Of a DNA stretch of 6,108 nucleotides, positions 1-6,029 are shown one piece after another. The translations under genes and the position numbers were made by a program. Position 1 is the first letter of the stretch, and the number at the start of each line of letters is the position of its first letter. The DNA lies in NCBI GenBank assembly GCA_045617925.1, contig JAZLJR010000041.1, positions 1-6,108 on the forward strand, written 5' to 3'. The DNA is from CALELF01 sp045617925 (lineage in GTDB: Bacteria; Synergistota; Synergistia; Synergistales; Synergistaceae). The notes beneath the pieces were generated by a model. The model saw only the letters and a list, made by a program, of their open reading frames with translations, was not told where the DNA came from and did no database searches.

Positions 1-123
1 AGTAATGGAGAAAGCTTCATCGCTGTTCTTTATAGATGTGCTTTTTTTGCCGGTAAACGCAAAAAACGCTCCAATGAAAAGCACAAACACACATACAATT
101 ATTATAAAATATGATTTTTTCAT
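1..123 (-). CDS. N-terminus of a membrane-anchored or secreted protein (partial)
   Basis: The minus strand reads an ATG at 123-121 followed by 41 open codons that run off the left edge. The peptide begins MKKSYFIIIVCVFVL, then continues hydrophobic to about residue 23 (FIGAFFAF), then turns polar (TGKKSTSIKNSDEAF). This is a classic two-lysine n-region plus about 19-residue hydrophobic core, meaning a signal peptide or an uncleaved N-terminal anchor. There is no lipobox; the only Cys, residue 11, sits inside the hydrophobic core. A GGGGTG ribosome site at 135-130 lies 6 nt before the ATG, and a good promoter lies further upstream. An earlier in-frame start near 211 would put a long unlikely extension in front of the signal sequence and skip this ribosome site. 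The rest of the protein is outside the window, so no function can be named. It is transcribed divergently from the molybdenum hydroxylase operon. Confidence 0.7.
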   Translation of the reverse strand, partial: MKKSYFIIIVCVFVLFIGAFFAFTGKKSTSIKNSDEAFSIT

Positions 124-155
124 CACGGACACCCCGTAAATTATTGATGACAAAA

Positions 156-184
156 ATTATAGCATTATATCCCATACCGTGCAA
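156..184 (-). promoter_or_regulatory. Promoter of the leftward secreted-protein gene
   Basis: On the minus strand TTGCAC (184-179) and TATAAT (161-156) are separated by exactly 17 bp, a near-ideal sigma70 promoter. A second TATAAT lies 8 bp upstream (169-164) but has no credible -35 box at the right distance. Transcription would start near 149, giving a leader of about 26 nt before the ATG at 123. Confidence 0.6.
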
Positions 185-221
185 GAATTTGTCACATAGA
201 ACAAAAAACAATACTAACTGT

Positions 222-249
222 TTGACAAGATGGCTTTTTATGGTATCCT
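222..249 (+). promoter_or_regulatory. Promoter of the molybdenum hydroxylase operon
   Basis: TTGACA (222-227) and TATCCT (244-249) are spaced by 16 bp. The -35 is a perfect match and the -10 matches 4 of 6 bases. Start of transcription would be near 256, about 30 nt before the ATG at 287, leaving no room for a riboswitch in the leader. The weak -10 next to a perfect -35 is typical of promoters helped by an activator, but no clear operator palindrome is visible here. The -35 box is 37 bp from the -35 box of the divergent gene. Confidence 0.55.
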
Positions 250-286
250 ACCAATAGTTTGAGAATAAAAGAAAGAGGAGATAAAC

Positions 287-1078
287 ATGCTTAACTGCAA
301 AAATTATGTCCGTGTCAAAACACTTGACGAAGCATACGAGCTTAACAAAGCAAGAACAAATAAAATTATCGCCGGTATGATGTGGCTTCGCATGAGTTCT
401 CTCCCACTTCAAAACATCATAGACATTTCCAATCTTGGGCTAGACAAAATTGAAGAGACAAACGAGGAATTTTCTTTTGGTGCAATGGTGACACTCCGCC
501 AGCTTGAAACAAACAAGTCTTTTTGCGACTACACAAACGGCGCAATAGGCGATGCCCTTCGCAATATCGTTGGCGTTCAGTTCAGAAATATGGCTACCCT
601 TGGCGGCAGCATCTGGTCACGCTTCGGCTTCTCCGATGTCATGACGCTTTTTGCTTCCATGGATTCCTTTGTGGAGCTATACAAGGGCGGACTCATTCCA
701 ATGTCAGACTTTATAAAATCAAAGCAGGACAATGATATTTTAATTCGCATAATTGTCAAAAAAACTCCTGCAAAATTTATCTATAAATCAATGAGAAATC
801 AAAAGACAGACCTTCCTGTTTTGACCTGTGCTGTTTCTTGTCTTGCAGGCAATTATAGAGTTGTAATCGGGGCAAGACCGGGACGAGCTATGATTATAAA
901 TGACGAAAGAAACCTTTTACAAGGCACTTTAACAAAAGAAGCTGTCAAAAATTTTGCCTCATACGCAGAAAGCATTACACCAACTCAAAGCAACATGAGA
1001 GCCAGTGCAGAGTATCGCTCACATCTTGTCGGAGTCCTGACTGAGCGTTGCTTGAATGAATTAGGAGGGTTACTCTAA
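287..1078 (+). CDS. Molybdenum hydroxylase FAD-binding subunit (CoxM/XdhB-like)
   Basis: This 263-residue protein is the flavin subunit of a three-subunit xanthine dehydrogenase/CO dehydrogenase family enzyme; it takes electrons from the [2Fe-2S] subunit and passes them to NAD or another acceptor in the cytoplasm. The usual layout is visible. An N-terminal FAD-binding region has the first pyrophosphate loop at residues 28-36 (IAGMMWLRM) and the second at 103-108 (ATLGGS), preceded by VGVQFRNM. The C-terminal domain ends with the family's RASAEYRSHLVGVL motif (238-251). Length is normal to slightly short (usual 270-290). The first loop is divergent: most relatives have AGGT where this has AGMM. 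The ATG at 287 has AGAGGAG (274-280) 6 nt upstream. Its TAA stop overlaps the next gene's ATG (TAATG), so the subunits are probably translationally coupled. Family assignment is firm; substrate of the complex is not known. Confidence 0.9.
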   Translation: MLNCKNYVRVKTLDEAYELNKARTNKIIAGMMWLRMSSLPLQNIIDISNLGLDKIEETNEEFSFGAMVTLRQLETNKSFCDYTNGAIGDALRNIVGVQFRNMATLGGSIWSRFGFSDVMTLFASMDSFVELYKGGLIPMSDFIKSKQDNDILIRIIVKKTPAKFIYKSMRNQKTDLPVLTCAVSCLAGNYRVVIGARPGRAMIINDERNLLQGTLTKEAVKNFASYAESITPTQSNMRASAEYRSHLVGVLTERCLNELGGLL

Positions 1079-1533
1079 TGGAGATAACATTAAACCTTAA
1101 CGGACAAATGCTGACAACCAATATTGAGCCAGATGACACGCTCTTTTCCATGCTTAGAAGCAACGGGTGCTTCAGCGTAAAATGTGGTTGTGACACTTCT
1201 AATTGTGGGCTTTGCACGGTCTTATTTGACGGACGTCCAATTCTTTCCTGCTCTTGTCTTGCCGCTCGTGCAGACGGGCACGAGGTTTACACCTTGGAAG
1301 GTCTGCAGGAAGAAGCAAAGGAATTCATAGGCTTCATTGCAGAGCAGGGTGCGGAGCAGTGCGGTTTCTGCAATCCCGGTTACGTTGTAAATATCGTTGC
1401 CCTTCTTCGTGAAAACAAAAACCCCACAGACGAAGAAATTAAAGAATATTTAGCTGGTAACCTTTGCCGTTGTTCTGGTTACGAGGGGCAACTGCGTGGC
1501 ATTAGGAATTTCTTGAATAGTCGTAAAGGGTAA
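1078..1533 (+). CDS. Molybdenum hydroxylase [2Fe-2S] subunit (CoxS/XdhC-like)
   Basis: The 151-residue protein is the electron-relay subunit, carrying two [2Fe-2S] clusters between the molybdenum site and FAD. The N-terminal plant-ferredoxin-type domain has Cys38, Cys43, Cys46 and Cys58 in the C-x4-C-x2-C-x11-C pattern. The C-terminal helical domain has Cys95, Cys98 (QCGFCNPG) and Cys130, Cys132 (NLCRCSGY), a C-x2-C-x31-C-x-C pattern. All eight ligands are therefore present and the length is typical (150-165). Two common residues differ: Ser41 replaces the usual Gly in the first cluster loop (CDTSNC rather than the common CExGxC), and Asn99 replaces the usual Thr in CGFCTPG. Extra cysteines flank the first cluster (Cys31, Cys36, Cys60). 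AGGAGGG at 1063-1069, inside the preceding gene, lies 8 nt before the ATG, which overlaps the preceding stop codon by one base. Confidence 0.95.
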   Translation: MEITLNLNGQMLTTNIEPDDTLFSMLRSNGCFSVKCGCDTSNCGLCTVLFDGRPILSCSCLAARADGHEVYTLEGLQEEAKEFIGFIAEQGAEQCGFCNPGYVVNIVALLRENKNPTDEEIKEYLAGNLCRCSGYEGQLRGIRNFLNSRKG

Positions 1534-1547
1534 AAAGGGTGCGACAG

Positions 1548-3875
1548 ATGAAAATTGATGAATTAAAGGTAGTAAATAAAAGCATAAAAAAAATACAGGG
1601 AGAAAGCCTTCTTCTCGGCAAGCCTGCTTTTACAGATGATTTTGCACCACAAGACGCGTTAATTGTTAAATTGCTAAAAAGCCCCCACGCAAACGCAATG
1701 ATAAAAACAATTGACACTTCCATTGCAAAGAAAGTTCCTGGCGTGGTTGACATTTACACTTGGGAAGATGTCCCAAGGAATCGTTTTACCACAAATGGCT
1801 TAACATACCCTGAGCCTTGTGCCTATGACAGACTTATTCTTGATAGACATTTGCGTTTTATTGGCGACCCTGTCGCAATAGTAGTTGCCCAAACAGAAAA
1901 GATTGCGTTAAAGGCCATGAAGCTGATAAAGGTTACATACGACGTGCTGGAAGCCGTAATTGATTTTAGGAAAGCAAAGGACAACCCTGTAATCGTTCAC
2001 CCAGAGGATGATTGGAGCATTCCGTTTGACACACACCCTTCCAGCAAAGGAGTAACGCTAGGGGCAGACCAAAAAAGAAACCTAGTGGCAAGTGGTGTTC
2101 ATTCTGACGGCGATGTTGACTCTGTTTTCAAAACTTGTGATATCGTCCTTGAACGAACATACAGCATGAAGGCATTTAGCCAAACACCTATGGAAAACTT
2201 TTCAACCTTTACCGAAATTGACAAAATGGGAAATTTGCGGGTAGTTTCTTCCACACAAGTTATTTTCCATTGCAGACGCATATTGGCAACAGCACTTGGC
2301 ATTCCAGTCAGCAAGCTCTATGTTGAACGTCCTCGCATTGGTGGGGGATTTGGCGCAAAGGGCTCTGTTGTGTCAGAAATTTACCCAGCATTTGCCACAT
2401 TAAAGACAGGCAAACCATGCAAAATGATATATACAAGAGAAGAATCCATGACCATCGGCTCACCTCGACACGCAACAGATGTTACCGTCCGCATTGGTGC
2501 TATGAAAGACGGGACAATACGGGCAATAGACCTCTACACACTCTTGAATGCCGGCGCATATAGCGAACAGACATACACAGTGGCATTACTTGTCGGACAC
2601 AAGTCTATTCCTCTTTACACGGCAAACCTTGAAGCTTACCGTTTCTCCTATGAAGCTGTATATACAAATTTGGAGTCATCAGGCGCATACCGCGGATATG
2701 GTGCTCCACAGGGAACCTTTGCAGTAGAAACAATTGTTAACGAATTAGCAGACAATCTAGGCATTGACCCCGTTGAAATAAGAAATAAAAACATGGTGCG
2801 TGAGGGTATGCTGATGAAGTCATACGACGACGTCGAAATGGCAAACGCCTGTGCCCTTGACCGCTGTATGGAACATTGCAAAAAAATGTTTAACTGGGAG
2901 GAGAAATATCCCGTGCGTGATATGGGGTCGGGTCGTGTTCGGACAGCTGGTGTTGCCATGTCAGTGCAGGGCTCTGGCATTCCCGGCCGTGATATTGGCG
3001 GTGCTACACTAAAAGCACTGGAAGATGGCTCCTTCGCACTTACAATTGGCGTGGCAGACCTTGGCACTGGTTCGGACACAATTCTTGCACAAATGGTTGC
3101 AGAGTGTATGGAGTGTAGTATGGATAAAGTTCAAGTGTATGACCCTGGCACAGACTTTTCACCATACGATTCCGGCTCATACGCTTCCGCCGGAACATAC
3201 GTCACAGGGCAAGCTACAGTTAATGCTTGTGAAAAATTAAAAAAGATTCTCCGTTTTGCTGCAGCAGAAGCATTAAATTGCAATTTGGAAGACACGGTTT
3301 ATAAAAACGCCTCTGTGGAATGTAAGACAACTGGGCAACGTATGAGTATAAGCGAGCTTGTTTACAAGAGTCAAAACGATTTTTTGTGTCCCGTGTCTGT
3401 AACGGAACAATATTCCTCAAGTGTTTCCCCGCCTCCATACATGGTCGGCATGGTGGAGCTAGAACTTGACAAGGCAACAGGACATGTTGAAATACTTGAT
3501 TACTGTGCCGTGGTTGACTGTGGAACTCCGATTAACCCTGCACTTTGCAGGATACAAACAGAAGGCGGTCTTGCTCAGGCAATAGGTCATACCTTGACAG
3601 AAAATGTTACCTACACAGAAGCTGGGCAGATAATGGAAAGCTCACTCATGCAATATAAAATTCCGACAAGACTCGATGTCGGTCACATGAGGGTAGAGTT
3701 TGAAAGTAGCTACGAGCCAACAGGACCATTTGGTGCAAAGTCTATCGGTGAAATAACAATAAACACCCCAGCTCCTGCAATTGTTCAAGCTATTCACCGT
3801 GCAACAGGCGTATGGCATAGAGAGCTTCCTGTAACACCGGAAAAAATCGCAATGTCGATGAGGGAGAAAAATTAG
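1548..3875 (+). CDS. Molybdenum hydroxylase catalytic (molybdopterin) subunit, XdhA/CoxL family
   Basis: This is the large subunit, 775 residues from the ATG at 1548, which holds the Mo-pterin cofactor and hydroxylates a carbon of an N-heterocycle or aldehyde using water. Numbering from that ATG, the N-terminal domain typical of the family occupies about 15-140 (LLKSPHANA at 42-50, GDPVAIVVAQ at 106-115). The cofactor loop GGGFGAK is at 265-271 and RGYGAPQG at 382-389. The DLGTGSDT loop is at about 504-511. The near-C-terminal GAKSIGE (729-735) supplies the presumed catalytic base Glu735. Length is normal (750-790). The residue after GGGFGAK is Gly272, where classical xanthine dehydrogenases have the purine-binding Glu, so calling it xanthine dehydrogenase would be unsafe. 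No in-frame UGA/selenocysteine codon exists. Start: AAAGGG (1534-1539) lies 8 nt before ATG 1548. An upstream in-frame GTG at 1539, also with an AAAGGG 8 nt ahead, would add three residues. Confidence 0.93.
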   Translation: MKIDELKVVNKSIKKIQGESLLLGKPAFTDDFAPQDALIVKLLKSPHANAMIKTIDTSIAKKVPGVVDIYTWEDVPRNRFTTNGLTYPEPCAYDRLILDRHLRFIGDPVAIVVAQTEKIALKAMKLIKVTYDVLEAVIDFRKAKDNPVIVHPEDDWSIPFDTHPSSKGVTLGADQKRNLVASGVHSDGDVDSVFKTCDIVLERTYSMKAFSQTPMENFSTFTEIDKMGNLRVVSSTQVIFHCRRILATALGIPVSKLYVERPRIGGGFGAKGSVVSEIYPAFATLKTGKPCKMIYTREESMTIGSPRHATDVTVRIGAMKDGTIRAIDLYTLLNAGAYSEQTYTVALLVGHKSIPLYTANLEAYRFSYEAVYTNLESSGAYRGYGAPQGTFAVETIVNELADNLGIDPVEIRNKNMVREGMLMKSYDDVEMANACALDRCMEHCKKMFNWEEKYPVRDMGSGRVRTAGVAMSVQGSGIPGRDIGGATLKALEDGSFALTIGVADLGTGSDTILAQMVAECMECSMDKVQVYDPGTDFSPYDSGSYASAGTYVTGQATVNACEKLKKILRFAAAEALNCNLEDTVYKNASVECKTTGQRMSISELVYKSQNDFLCPVSVTEQYSSSVSPPPYMVGMVELELDKATGHVEILDYCAVVDCGTPINPALCRIQTEGGLAQAIGHTLTENVTYTEAGQIMESSLMQYKIPTRLDVGHMRVEFESSYEPTGPFGAKSIGEITINTPAPAIVQAIHRATGVWHRELPVTPEKIAMSMREKN

Positions 3876-3909
3876 CCGTAAAAAATCACATAAAGCCCTT
3901 ACAAAGCTA

Positions 3910-4052
3910 AAAAAACACCAAAACAAAAACGAGGATTAGATGCCTTAGATGCAACGCGGTTGGGTGCAAAAGAAGCGGAGGTGGACTAGTCGTCCATCGA
4001 GCATTCTTTTGTATCCAACCGCAAAGCAGGTAAGGTATATAATCCTCGTTTT
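3910..4052 (-). terminator. Possible terminator of the trxB-nif3 operon within the palindrome
   Basis: A minus-strand transcript leaving the nif3 stop at 4061 would fold the palindrome and then read a T-rich tail (TTTTTGTTTTGG, then seven T near 3916-3910). That resembles an intrinsic terminator with an oversized hairpin. The plus-strand transcript of the hydroxylase operon would also fold it and meet only a short run of T (4049-4052, then CTTG), a weaker signal. No separate small GC-rich hairpin exists between the two stop codons, so the palindrome is the only candidate terminator for either operon. Confidence 0.35.
3926..4052. repeat. 127-bp imperfect palindrome between convergent genes (MITE/REP-like or structured RNA)
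   Basis: The two halves pair about position 3989 with no bulge anywhere. Helices are 3926-3938 with 4040-4052 (13 bp, perfect); 3940-3947 with 4031-4038 (8 bp, one G-U); 3950-3952 with 4026-4028 (3 bp); 3956-3974 with 4004-4022 (19 bp, two G-U); and 3980-3986 with 3992-3998 (7 bp, one G-U), closed by a 5-nt loop. Internal loops are symmetric: 1x1, 2x2, 3x3 and 5x5. The 5x5 loop next to the apical helix contains tandem G-A/A-G oppositions. It is far larger than an ordinary terminator. No obvious target duplication flanks it and it contains no transposase. A 36-codon open frame (3949-4059) crosses it but has no ribosome site. Possible identities are a non-autonomous miniature element, a REP-type palindrome, or a folded RNA. 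The structure is certain; its nature is not. Confidence 0.8.
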
Positions 4053-4060
4053 CTTGTAAA

Positions 4061-4954
4061 TTAAAATCTTGTCTTAATACTAACTCCGTTTGATAGTAAT
4101 TTCATCAAGGGGTCATCTTTCAAAGGTGTGTCCTTTGTTTTTGAAGCAAGTTTATAAAGCTCAAGCCCGTATGAAAAATCTGTTCCGTTGTTTTCAATTT
4201 GCGTAATTGGGAGTCCTGTTACTTCCTCTGCAAGCTGTTTTAAGAAAGGAATTGTAGCTCCTTCCATTTCTCCGTGGTCTGCTCCAACGAGTGCAAGCCC
4301 TTCATAGAGTGCTGCTTCCCTGTGGTGATATGTGAGGTCTGATGTGATGTAGCAATCCGCATTGGCACTCTTTGCGAAGCCCCACATGCTGGCACCACCG
4401 CCACCGACAATGGCAATTTTTTTCACACGCCTGTTTGTCTTTAATTCATCAAAACCGTAAAAAACGAAATTTTTTTGATGGCATTTTTCTTTCAAGATAA
4501 TAGAAAGCCCCTTGGAATCTAGCGCCTCTGGCAATTCGCCCCAAACGCCAAGACCGTATGCTTTGTTGTTACAGGGGGCAAGTGGCGTGATATTTTCAAG
4601 CCCCATGAGCGTTGCAAAAGCGAAATTGACTCCACGTGCTGCACTGTCAAATGGCGTGTGGCAAGAATAAATTGCAATGCTATTTTTCAAGGCAGAAATT
4701 ATTGTGTCGTTTGCAAGGCTTCCGCCACAAACATTTTTGAGTGGAGAATAGATGATGGGGTGGTGAGTCAAGAGTAATTCTGCTCCCATTTCTTTTGCCT
4801 TTGTCACATTTTCAGGCGTGGCGTCAAGTGCCAAGGCAATGCTTGTTATTTCTTTGTCTCCCTCACTCACCAAAAGACCGGAATTGTCCCAGTCCTCTTG
4901 AGTGAAAAGTGGCATTATTTCTTCAATTTTTTTCACAAATTCACTTAATTTCAT
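4061..4954 (-). CDS. Nif3-like dinuclear metal centre protein (DUF34/YbgI family)
   Basis: This 297-residue cytosolic protein belongs to the Nif3/YbgI family, which has a two-metal site and a broadly conserved but still poorly defined role (a GTP cyclohydrolase I type 2-like hydrolase label is often transferred to it with weak support). The expected ligands are visible: His64 and His65 in LLTHHP, Asp103 in CHTPFD, and near the C-terminus His227 and Glu231 in ADHGEMEG (H-x3-E). The N-terminal DWDNSGLLV (21-29) and a Gly-rich stretch IVGGGGASM (182-190) are typical. It is longer than the roughly 250-residue E. coli-type members, mostly through a lysine-rich tail after residue 270, and much shorter than the roughly 370-residue forms with an inserted domain. 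ATG 4954 follows GAGGAG (4966-4961) by 6 nt. That ribosome site touches the trxB stop codon, so the gene is second in an operon with trxB. Confidence 0.9.
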   Translation of the reverse strand: MKLSEFVKKIEEIMPLFTQEDWDNSGLLVSEGDKEITSIALALDATPENVTKAKEMGAELLLTHHPIIYSPLKNVCGGSLANDTIISALKNSIAIYSCHTPFDSAARGVNFAFATLMGLENITPLAPCNNKAYGLGVWGELPEALDSKGLSIILKEKCHQKNFVFYGFDELKTNRRVKKIAIVGGGGASMWGFAKSANADCYITSDLTYHHREAALYEGLALVGADHGEMEGATIPFLKQLAEEVTGLPITQIENNGTDFSYGLELYKLASKTKDTPLKDDPLMKLLSNGVSIKTRF

Positions 4955-4965
4955 TTTTTGCTCCT

Positions 4966-5889
4966 CTATTTTAAAAACTGGTATGCACTCATGGCGGCGA
5001 TTGCGCCGTCTGAAGCTGCCGTCACAACTTGGCGTAAGAATTTGTCACGCAGGTCGCCAGCGGCAAAAATTCCTGCTTCTGATGTTTCCATTTTTTCTGT
5101 TGTCTTTATCCAGCCACCATTTGCCGTTTCTATGTTTAAACTGCTATCCTGCAAAACAGCAGTATTTGGCTCTGTTCCGATAAAAACAAAGACACCGGAG
5201 ACTGCTATTTTTTTTGTTTCGCCAGTCTTTACGTTCTTTACTGTCACACCTTCAACAAAATCTTCACCGTCTATGCTTTCCACTACGCTATCCCAAACAG
5301 GAACAATTTTTTTGTTGCCAAGTGCCTTTTTGCTTGCAGCGTAATCTGCCCTAAATTCGTCGCGTCTATGAATAATATAAACCTTGTTAGCAAAATTTGT
5401 GAGGTAGCAGGCTTCTTCCACAGCGACATTTCCGCCACCAACAACGGCAACATCAAGTCCTTCAAAGAAAGGCGCGTCACAAACAGCACAGTAGGAAACG
5501 CCCATACCCGTAAATTCCGCTTCGCCCATTACACCAAGCTTTCTAAAATGTGCACCGGTAGCAAGGATAACAGCACCTGCTTCCACCTCGCCATCTGTTG
5601 TGACAATTATTTTTTTCTTGTCGTCCTGCGTTTTTTTAATGTACTTGACCTCTGTCATAAGAAGTTCAACACCAAAACTCAAGGCGTGTTCCTTAAAACT
5701 TTTGCCTAGGTCTGCACCTTTCATTTTTTGTGTTCCAGGCCAGTTTTCTATTTCATCTGTAATGTTTATCTGTCCGCCAGGAGCAACTTTTTCTATCACA
5801 ACTGTTGTTAGCCCTGCACGGCGAGCATAGACCGCTGCAGTGAGCCCTGCTGGTCCTGCTCCGATTATTGCCACATCAAAATTTCTCAT
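4966..5889 (-). CDS. trxB: Thioredoxin reductase (NADPH)
   Basis: This 307-residue flavoprotein moves electrons from NADPH through FAD and an active-site disulfide to thioredoxin in the cytoplasm. All family signatures are present. The FAD Rossmann motif GAGPAGL is at 10-16, ATGA at 110-113 and the redox pair Cys134/Cys137 in CAVCDAPFF. The NADPH-domain motif GGGNVAVEEA is at 151-160 (Asn where many have Asp). HRRDEFRA (174-181) contains the arginines that bind the NADPH 2'-phosphate, arguing for NADPH rather than NADH. The C-terminal FAD motif GIFAAGDLRD is at 273-282. Length is typical. I choose the ATG at 5889 because GAGGGGA (5902-5896) lies 6 nt upstream; the in-frame TTG at 5904 would bury that site and add five residues. 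No thioredoxin gene is adjacent. It is the first gene of a two-gene operon; nif3 starts 11 bp after its TAG stop. Confidence 0.96.
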   Translation of the reverse strand: MRNFDVAIIGAGPAGLTAAVYARRAGLTTVVIEKVAPGGQINITDEIENWPGTQKMKGADLGKSFKEHALSFGVELLMTEVKYIKKTQDDKKKIIVTTDGEVEAGAVILATGAHFRKLGVMGEAEFTGMGVSYCAVCDAPFFEGLDVAVVGGGNVAVEEACYLTNFANKVYIIHRRDEFRADYAASKKALGNKKIVPVWDSVVESIDGEDFVEGVTVKNVKTGETKKIAVSGVFVFIGTEPNTAVLQDSSLNIETANGGWIKTTEKMETSEAGIFAAGDLRDKFLRQVVTAASDGAIAAMSAYQFLK

Positions 5890-5949
5890 AAAAATTCCCC
5901 TCAAACTATATGATTTTTACAACTATCCTTATTAGTCAACACATATGAA

Positions 5950-5979
5950 AGTATAGCATAATTTTCTAATAATTGTCCA
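5950..5979 (-). promoter_or_regulatory. Promoter of the trxB-nif3 operon
   Basis: On the minus strand TGGACA (5979-5974, 5 of 6 consensus) is followed after 18 bp by TATACT (5955-5950), with TGC directly before it forming an extended -10. Transcription should start near 5943, giving a leader of about 54 nt with no obvious hairpin. The -35 box is only 14 bp from the -35 box of the divergent rightward promoter, so the two promoters may interfere or share control. Confidence 0.55.
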
Positions 5980-5982
5980 TAA

Positions 5983-6007
5983 CTTTCACCCACTTGACAA
6001 GTGAAAG
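5983..6007. promoter_or_regulatory. Nested inverted repeats over the rightward -35 box (candidate operator)
   Basis: CTTTCAC (5983-5989) and GTGAAAG (6001-6007) are perfect 7-bp arms around an 11-bp centre. Inside and overlapping it is CACTTGACAAGTG (5991-6003), a 5-bp-arm palindrome with a 3-bp centre, and this holds the TTGACA box. The two repeats have different centres (5995 and 5997), so only one of them is likely to be read by a dimeric regulator. A protein bound here would block the rightward promoter and lie next to the trxB -35 box. No regulator gene is visible in the window. Confidence 0.35.
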
Positions 6008-6022
6008 GACTTGATATATAAT
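5994..6022 (+). promoter_or_regulatory. Perfect-consensus promoter of a gene beyond the right edge
   Basis: TTGACA (5994-5999) and TATAAT (6017-6022) are separated by exactly 17 bp, a full 12 of 12 match to the sigma70 consensus. Transcription would start at about 6029-6030. So strong a promoter implies a highly expressed gene or one held down by a repressor or leader. Confidence 0.8.
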
Positions 6023-6029
6023 CCGATTT

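Noticed and set aside
188..205. TTTGT...ACAAA inverted repeat between the divergent left promoters as an operator
   Set aside because: Only 5-bp A/T-rich arms in an A/T-rich spacer; chance is a sufficient explanation.
17..211. 64-codon minus-strand frame taken as a whole gene
   Set aside because: Its stop-to-stop frame differs from the signal-peptide frame that starts at 123, its translation lacks a coherent domain, and the promoter and GGGGTG ribosome site favour the other frame.
2648..3079. 143-codon minus-strand open frame opposite the molybdenum subunit
   Set aside because: It lies fully inside a convincing conserved gene and has a low-complexity Ser/Pro/Thr-rich composition typical of an antisense shadow.
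1539..3875. Selenocysteine-containing hydroxylase
   Set aside because: The frame has no internal UGA. A labile selenium cofactor, as known in some anaerobic hydroxylases, cannot be judged from this sequence, and no selenium genes are in the window.
3956..4022. Integron attC-like site, because GTTGGGT (3959-3965) and ATCCAAC (4013-4019) match GTTRRRY and RYYYAAC inside a long imperfect palindrome
   Set aside because: The core motifs are in the wrong order. attC sites run RYYYAAC at the 5' end to GTTRRRY at the 3' end, and here GTT comes first on both strands. No integrase or cassette array is nearby.
3926..4052. CRISPR, tRNA, SRP RNA, 6S RNA or known riboswitch
   Set aside because: There are no repeated spacer units, no tRNA cloverleaf elements and no recognisable SRP or 6S signature motifs; the region folds as one long hairpin instead.
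4958..5344. 128-codon plus-strand frame opposite trxB
   Set aside because: It overlaps a clear trxB coding region with intact motifs and has no ribosome site or recognisable domain.
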